From Amphibalanus amphitrite (lineage: Eukaryota > Arthropoda > Thecostraca > Balanomorpha > Balanidae): DNA of 64,000 nucleotides. The DNA lies in contig NW_024881584.1 in assembly GCF_019059575.1 (NCBI RefSeq), forward strand, positions 337,501 through 401,500, read 5' to 3'. Numbering within the stretch: the stretch's first letter is position 1; every line of letters starts with the position of its first letter. A program made the position numbers and the translations under genes. Positions 44,001 to 53,000 of this stretch are shown in pieces. The notes under the pieces are model-generated. The model had not been told where the DNA came from and did not search any database. It saw nothing but the letters and a program-made list of their open reading frames with translations.

Positions 44001-47000
44001 TCTCCCATTTTCGGCTTTCCCCGCAGTCCGGGGCAACGCCGAAAAAGTCACTTCTTTGATATTTTTAGTTTGTGCGCTTAACGGTATGCGAATTCATCAA
44101 ATGCGCCTGGTATGTTTGAAAGGCAAAAGACTGGCCTCTCGAATGACGCCAACAAGAATAGCTTATGTTGTCTACCTTGCGTGCTACGGGCGTCAGAAAA
44201 AAAAGTATTCGGCGTTCCCCCAACTTCCCCTACTAATGTTATGCGATGCATGTTTTATGGCCAGTTTTTCATTTCCAACTCAATGGTGTTGGTTATAAGA
44301 CCATCAGGTACGGTTTAGGTCACTTTCTGGTGGAGGTCAGGTCAAGGTCAGGTCAAAAAAGGTCAAATTTCAAAGTTGATATTTTTGCATAAAATGGGTA
44401 TCGATTCGATGCAGCTCGTCACGGGGAGTCTAATGGTGGTCTTTGTTTTGCGCTACGAGGTCTAGAATTGCTAAAAATTGAGTTTGAAAGTTTGACGTCA
44501 TCAATTTTTAACAGTTTTTCGCTATAACTTGGCCAAAAAAGAGGTATCGATCTCAAATTTGGTATGTAGATAGAAAGCGGTAGGGACTATCACATATATT
44601 CCGGTTTTTATCGAAATTAAAAAAAACTTTTTAGATTTTTTGGCTATTATATTAAAAAAAATCTATTTTTTGATTTTTTGGGGTCAAAATCCAAAAAATT
44701 CGAAAAACCGAAATAGCAGTTTTGTAGCCCTTTTGATCCCACACCTCTTATGTCTGAAACATTTTTCTGTATCTCTAAAGCTGTAGGCCTGACAGCTCTT
44801 CCCGCGAAACCTTTTTTTGGGTCGAAAATGGCAAAAATGACGTCACTCTGACGTCATTAGCGGCCAACCTATCGTAGCCTTTGGAAAACAATTTTGGTCA
44901 CCATGTGCGCTAGCTGCTCCCGGGAGAGAACTGAAAGTTTGGTGACGATCGGCGCAACGGTTCTCGAGATATATTGACAAAACTAAAGGGGGGGGGGCAA
45001 AAAATGCCCCCCACCGCCTGGAAGGTTAACAGGAAGGCCCTGGGGCCCTGATAGTGCCGCCCCGCGGGCCCGCGGCAGCTCCGATCCGGCCGCGGTGCCC
45101 TCTCCAGCGCTGCAGCACTGCGCACCACGGCTGCTCGCCGGGGCTGTGGCTGGAACTGGTGCGGGCCGTCCCTTCGACTCGGCTGAGGTTAGAGTCGGTC
45201 TCTGACGGCCCCTGTGGCCCGGCGGCCGCTCTACGTGTACTGTGGCCCGGCGGCCGCTCTACTGTGGCCCGGCGGCCGCTCTACGTGTACTGTAGCCCGG
45301 CGCCCGCTCTACTGGCGCCCGGCACCCGCTCTACTGTGGCCCGGCGCCCGCTCTACTGTGGCCCGGCGCCCGCTCTACTGTGGCCCGGCGGCCGCTCTAC
45401 TGCGGCCCGGCGCCCGCTCTACTGGCGCCCGGCACCCGCTCTACTGTGGCCCGGCGGCCGCTCTACGGTGGCCCGGCGGGCGCTCTACTGTGGCCCGGCG
45501 CTCGCTCTACGGTGGCCCGGCGGGCGCGGGCGGGCGGGAGCCCACGGCCGGGCCGGCGGGCGCGGGTGGTAGTCCATCCCACGGCCGGCGGGCGCGGGTG
45601 GTAGTCCATCCCACGGCCGGCGGGCGCGGGTGGTAGTCCATCCCACGGCCGGCGGGCGCGGGTGGTAGTCCATCCCACGGCCGGCGGGCCCGCGGAGGGC
45701 TAATGCGGCCCGGCCCGGCCAGTGGCCACCTGCGACCACCGGCTCCCGTTGGGAGGCCGTTGGCGCTGACCGGCACAGTGGCGCTTCCGGCGCGGACCGA
45801 CCCGCCGCGCCGGCGGCCGATACAGAGCCGACCAGACGCTCGGCGAATTAAAACAGCTACCGACCGTGTTCACACCGACAGCCAGGAAATACAGCTGGCA
45901 GGCTGGGAGGCTGGCGCTTACTGAGCATTAGACAAGGCTGCTACATTTCAAGGATGCTCCTACTTTCAGTCAGAAATATGCGTTTAATAGAAAAGCTTGA
46001 AAGACTTATCTGACTACCAGTTATCTACTACAATTACTTATCCTTTCACATAGATTATCGAATTTCTCCCACATCAGACATTCTCAGAGACCTCCACCGG
46101 CTCTTTATTGAGCTCTAGCATACACCGTCAGAGAAGTATCTCCTATCCTTCGGTCAAATAAGAGGCCCCGCACTCGGCCACCACCTTACTGATGTGGCGT
46201 CTGCAGCGAATATTGCTGAAACGTGGCCGCACAGGACAAACAGACACGATCCTGGGTTCCCTGCTCTCACAAGACCAGCAGTTAACATATCAAAATTGAT
46301 GGCAATGTAACCCTAGTCTGGTGAGGTATTCATGTGAACTGGTGAGCGGCAAATTTTGTTCCCCCTCCACTGCCCGCGGGCAGTGGACAGTGGACAGTGG
46401 ACGGTGGACGGTGGACGGTGGACGGTGGACGGTGGACGGTGGACGGTGGACAGTGGACAGTGGACAGTGGACAGTGGACAGTGGACAGTGGACAGTGGAC
46501 AGTGGACAGTGGACAGTGGACAGTGGACGGTGGACACTCACGCCGACCAGTCCCCGCGGCAGCAGCGGCTGTCCACCCCAGCTGGCGCTCTCGGTCAGAA
46601 AGGCGGCAGAGACGGCGAATACGGCCGCCGCGGAGAGAGTACTGAGCAGCACCAGAGCGCGCAGCCAGCCGGCGCTCTGCGGAAACAGCAGAGTCCTCCG
46701 TCAGCGGGTGGCACAGCGCATACAGCTCTCAGACACAGCGCAGACAGACCCCAGACACAGCGCAGACAGAGCCAGACACAGCGCAGATAGACCCAGACAG
46801 ACGCAGCACAGACAAAGCCAGACACAGTGCAGACAGAGCCAGACAGAGCCAGACACAGCACAGACAGAGCCCAGACACAACACAGACAGAGCACAGACAC
46901 AGCACAGACACAGCACAGACAGAGCACAGACACAGCGCAGACAGAGCCAGACAGAGCACAGACACAGCGCAGACAGAGCCAGACAGAGCACAGACACAGC

Positions 47001-50000
47001 GCAGACAGAACCAGAGACAGCCAGACACAGCACAGACAGAGCCAGATACAGCACAGACACAGCCAGACACAGCCAGGCACAGCTAGGCAGAGTCAGACAC
47101 AGCACAGACAGACCCCAGACACAGCACAGACAGAGTCAGACACAACACAGACACAACACAGACACAGCACAGACAGACCCCAGACACAGCACAGACAGAG
47201 TCAGACACAACACAGACACAACACAGACACAGCACAGACAGACCCCAGACACAGCGCAGACAGAGCACAGACAGAGCCAGACACAGCACAGACAGAGCAC
47301 AGACAGAGCCAGACACAGTACAGACAGACCCCAGACACAGCACAGACAGACCCCAGACACAGCACAGACAGTACCCAGCGCTAGCTCCTTGTGAATCCTT
47401 CCTATCTTAACCCTATTCCTGGCGGGGGGGGGGGCCTCAGGAGCCCCCCCCCCCTGAGGTTTTTTGGTTATATCTCCCAAACGCGTTGAGCTAGGGAGCT
47501 CAAATTTTCTGACTTTTCCTAAAAGGCTTCTACGCAACATGTCTGAAAATTTTGAGTTGATCTGACCTCAGGTCAGGTCACCAGAGGCGGTTTGGTGACG
47601 CTACCTCAGAAAAGTTTGCAATCACGCCAGAGCTAGAGTTTTTGACCGATCAATTTCTTCTCTTCAGGGTTTAGTTAGGGTACCAGTATGTGCAATTTGT
47701 ATATCTCGGAATTTTGATATCGGTGACCTAAGGTCAGGTCAATTTCGCGACCTCCCCATTATAAGTCAATGGGGGAAAAATCAACTCCCTGTTTTTACCA
47801 CTAAAACGGGTCGGAATGGCCCCATATACCATACATGACTTCTAATACGATCAACCTTCACTACCTTGAGGTCTGTTTTGCTGTTGGGCAGCTGTGAGGT
47901 CATGTGACGTCATCAAAGGTCACCAAAGGTTTTTGGCCAATAACTCCGTACAGGAACAAGATACAGACGCGTGGATGGTCTCATTGTGTTCAGCTCGTCA
48001 AGACGCATCGAATGATATACATGATGACCTCGAGGTCACGTGACCTGAGGTCAACCTTTGACCTTGACCTTTCGAGGTCAACATATATATCATTCGATGC
48101 GGATTGACGAGAGGATCACGATGATGCCCTTAGTTTGTTCCTATCTTGACTAATTCGAAAGTTATTCGAGAAAAACTCTCTCCATATCTAGTGCCGCCAT
48201 TTTGACTTTTTCGACCCCTGTGACGTCATCTTTGACCTGACCTGAAAATGACCTTAGTAAAAATTGTAGATCTTGGCCGTGCGTATCCGATGCCGTTTAC
48301 CGATTGTCGCTATCTTGCTTCGTTCTCGAGATCTCAGGGGGGGGGCCGAATCGGCCCCCCCCCCCCCCGCCAGTTTCTTGTCCCGGCGGAGCCCGCCAGG
48401 AATAGGGTTAAGGTTCGGAGTTCGGACTAAATTTATATAAAAAAAAAACGTTATATGCGAGTATGGGTAAAAAATCATCAGAGCTGTAAAAAGGCTTATG
48501 AATCGGTCTGCAAACTGTTCAGTTTAATCACTTCGAAATTATGTGGCGCTTTTCGTCCTCATTATCACCAGCATTAATCATTCGGACCATACTCGACACA
48601 GAAATTGGTTTTACTGTTCAGTGCTCATTTCTTGAAACAATAGAATACATTCCTCAACTTCTAGTATATAGACCAAAAAACTTCAGACCTCAATGGGACA
48701 GCGCGAATGGCTGGCCAAATTGGTTCCTTTGAGAACTGCTCCAAGCGTCTCACTCGGCGGTATCATTTGTCGAGAGCTGATTGCAGGGGACCAGGAAACC
48801 GCCGCCGGGTTACTGATTAACGCTGGATACCGACAGCACCAGATCGGACTACCTACATTGTGGCCGCACGACATAAACAGAACGCTGGCACAATATCGAA
48901 GGACAGAAACAAAGTGTTGAATAAAAACGGGTACCTACAAATCAATAGACCAACATGAGCAATTCTTGTTTCCGCAATGGTGCTAACAAAAGCGTGCAGA
49001 CATATGGAAGGCATGTCAATGACCCAACTTGAAAATCAGGCAGAAGTTGGAAGGTGTCGTCATCTACCTGCGATAAGATAAGCTATCGATTAGAATTATC
49101 AGCGGTGAACCCGGCACCGGCAAGGTCGGGTGAATGGCGGTGAATCCGTGCTATATTTCGCATCGAGCGCCGCTTAGTGTGGTTGTCGGACCCAAAGTCA
49201 CTCATTCATTCACTCCGATTGAATTTCCGAAGAAGGTCTTGCTTGCATACAACGACAGGTAAGCCCAATGTCTTTATACTGAAAGTGTGTGGAGCTCAAT
49301 CGTAAAAAAGAAGGGTTGGCACTTGGCAACACATCAGCGAAGAACACTGCTCAAGATGCCCGGGATTCGTCTGAACAATATCAGGGCTTTTTCAAAATTT
49401 CGTAGTTATTCAGTATACCGTATAGAAGAAGGTGGCTGAGGCCCCAATCCCAAGCCATTCATCCCAAAGCTGCCTAACTTTCAACCGGAGGCCCTCCAAA
49501 GTTGATCTGTATGCCATCCAAGAGCTTCTAGCGACGAGTATCAAGTGCTTAGTTAACCCGCGCCGGGCCGGTGCTCGCTCTGAGATTCCGCGCCGGGCCG
49601 GAGGGGGGGGGGGGTGTCTGAACACCCTCCCCCTTCTAACTCGGCTCCTGGACCACGTAGTGACACGCGGAAAGCGGCAATCGAAAGAACGTCCAAAATA
49701 AGGACGAAAACACTTCAGGTCATTTTTTTGGGTCAGGTCAAAGGTCAGGTCACCAGAGGTCACCAAAGGTAAAATGTTGACTATTTCAACATTTTGGAAA
49801 CTGCCGACGGCTATCTCGAGAACTGATAGAGCTACAACACCGCGGGAAAGCACATTCGATAGCCCTTTTACACACCTTTCTGAGTAATGTTCTCAGATTT
49901 GGCCTCAGGTCAACTGTTTAGCCTCCAGAGGGCAAAAACTCCAAAAATAGCCGTTTTTACGAAAAACGTTTTTTTCGGCAATAACGTTTGACTCAAAAGA

Positions 50001-53000
50001 GCCATGACATTACTTTTACTAGCATCGTGTTCCTCTCGTCGAGACGCGTCGAATGAACTATAATTTGACCTTGAATGGTCAACTTGAAAATTTGACCTCA
50101 GGTCAAGGTCATGACCTGACCTGAAAAGGTCATGTTGCATATCAGTCGATCCGCAACGTCGAGCAGAACACATCTAAGGCGTTTTTAGCGCTCTAGCACG
50201 CCTCTATCAGAAGTTATTAGCGAAAAACTGTTAGATTCTGTTCCAGACCTGAGATGACCTCGGGGACATAACGAGGGGTCAGAGTTGCCATTTTCCGTTT
50301 CAGTGTGTCATTTTACCTACATCTCGATGTTTGAGAGTGTCTAGAATAGCGTTCCTGCGAAACAGACGCTTTTCAATTTTCTCCCATTGACTTATAATGA
50401 AGAGGCCGCAAAATTGACCTGACCTTAGGTCACCGATATCAATATTCCGAGATATAAATTTTATAGATAATGTTGCTCTTATAATAAATCGCTGAAAGTT
50501 TCAAGGCAATCGATCAATCGATGTAGCTACAACGAGCATTCTTTTTTTCTGAGGTGAGGTCACTTGGCGTAATCTGGTGACCTGACCTAAGGCGACCTGG
50601 GTCTGAAATTTTCACAAAATGTGCGAAAAAGATGCTGCACAAACAGGTGTGCCAAAATATCTGCGAGATATCTGCGAAAACCGCAGGGGGGGGGGGTGTT
50701 CAAACACACCCCGGCCTGGTGCGGGTTCAAACCCTGGAAATCCATTTAGCGAGTGCTTGGATTTCAGCCCTGTTAACCCGCGCCCCGCTGGACTATTCAG
50801 CCATACGCGCCCCTGTCTAACTTCCGAACCGATGGCCCGTAGAAAGACGGGGAAAACGGCGATCGAAAGCTCTCAACAAGATGGATCTTAACCCGCGCGG
50901 GGCTAGGAGGGGTAAATTTTACCTCCCCTCGCGAATTTATGCAATATCTCAAAAACGGCCGCGCGCAGCACCGCCAAACTTTCAGTACCTTTTCTTACAT
51001 CAATTCGACACGTTCCCTGAAAAGTTGAGCGAAATCCGTCGGAAATTTTTTGAGAAATTGACATTTTAGTGACGTCATGTTCGCCATTTTCGCCTCAAAA
51101 ACGGCAAAATTTAAAACGCCGCTAACATCTTTAATTTTAAAGGAATCAAGATGTAACAAAAAAGGTTATACGTAATTCCACATTGTCTATCAAATTGCCA
51201 TCCGGGTTTTTGAAAACTTTGAATTTTGGCCCAATTTTTTCCAAAAAAAAAACTGACTTTTTTGGAAAATAATGATAAAATCCAAAATTATGAGTGTATC
51301 AAAAAAAAAAAAAAACGGAATATATGTCAGAGGAGTGGTCTATGTGCACCTACATACCAATTTTTAAAAGAATCGGTTAAAAAATGTGGGAGTTATTAAA
51401 CATTTTATGACATCACGACACACAAAAAAAATTGAAAAATGATTTTTTTTGGACGTTCTAGACCTCGTACGGAAACAACAATAGCACCATTCGATTCGCC
51501 GTGAAAAACTGCATCAGATAGACACCTTTTTAAGCCTTAACAACCAACTTCAAAATTTGACCTCACTTGACCTGACCTTGACCTGACCTCGACCTGAAAT
51601 TCATCCAGAGGTGGTCCATATCACTTATTGAGTGTGCCTTTTGAGTTCTCTGAGTAAAATGACCCATAAAACATGTGTCGCACATACCCTTTTCTATATT
51701 TTGTTTTTGGTGACCTGACATGACCTGATCTGACCTTGACCTTGACCTCTGAATGATATTGTATGCAACGAATATTGTCTTGGTAGCCTAAGAACACGTT
51801 TTGGGCAATCAGTCTCAGTCCATGACTCCATTCTTCGGCAACTACGGTGCAAGGCCGATACTGTAGGAACTTGCAATTTGTACCCTTGACCTGACCTTGA
51901 CCTTGACCTTAAACTTTAAATTAAGTACATGTTTTTAGTTGTTCGTGATGAGATCTTCGATTGGGGTTTGAATTTTCCAAATCGGACCATTAGTTCGGGA
52001 GATAACAGGGGGGGGGGGGGGGTAAAATTTACACACCCCCAGCCCCGCGCGTTCGGCTGGAGACCCCAGCCCCGCGCGGGTTAAGAGCCCAAATTTTTTT
52101 GCTTAAGTAGGTCAGAGGTCAGGTCAAGGTCAGGTCAAGGGTACAAAATGCAAGCTTCTTGCAGTATCGGCCTTGCATCGTAGTTGCCGAAGAATGGACT
52201 GAGACTGATTGCCCAAAACGTGTTCTTAGACTACCAAGACAATATTCGTTGCATACAATGTCATTCAAAGGTCAAGGTCAAGGTCAGGTCAGGTCAGGTC
52301 AGGTCACCAAAAACAAAATATAGAAAAGGGCATGTGCGACACATGTTTTATGGGTCATTTTACTCATAGAATTCAATAGGCACATTCAATAGGTGACATG
52401 GACCAACTCTGGATGAATTTCAGGTCGAGGTCAGGTCAAGGTCAGGTCAAGTGAGGTCAAATTTTGAAGTTGGTTGTTAAGGCCTAAAAAGGTGTCTATC
52501 TGATGCAGTTTTTCACGGCGAATCGAATGGTGCTATTTTTGTTTCCGTACGAGGTCTAGAACTTCAAAAAAAAAACATTTTTCAAAAAATTGTGTGTCGT
52601 GACGTCATAAAATTTTGAATAACTCCCACATGTTTTAACCGATTCTTCTTAAAATTGGTATGTAGGTGCACATAGACACTTCTCTGACATATATTCCGGA
52701 TTTTCGATACACTCAAAATTTTGGATTTTATGATTATTTTCCCCAAAATGTCAGTTTTTTAAGAAAAAAATGGGCCAAAATCCATTATTTCCAAAAAACC
52801 GAGATAGTCATTTGATAGACAAAGTAGAATCACGTATAACCATTTTTGTTACGTCTTGATTCCTTTAAAAATGAAGATGTTAGCGGCGTTTGAAATTTTG
52901 CCGTTTTTTAGGCGAAAATGGCGAATATGACATCACTAAAACGTCAATTTCTCGAGAAAAAAATCCGACGGATTTCGCTCAAATTTTCAGGGAACGTGTC

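Noticed and set aside
45054-45739. GC-rich frames with RSTVARRPLYCG repeats
   Set aside because: Artefact of 20 to 32-bp GC minisatellites; open on both strands.
46321-47394. 357-codon plus-strand frame of TQHRQSQ repeats
   Set aside because: It translates two low-complexity arrays (GTGGACAGT and CAGACACAGC) and crosses the minus-strand exon 46542-46676.
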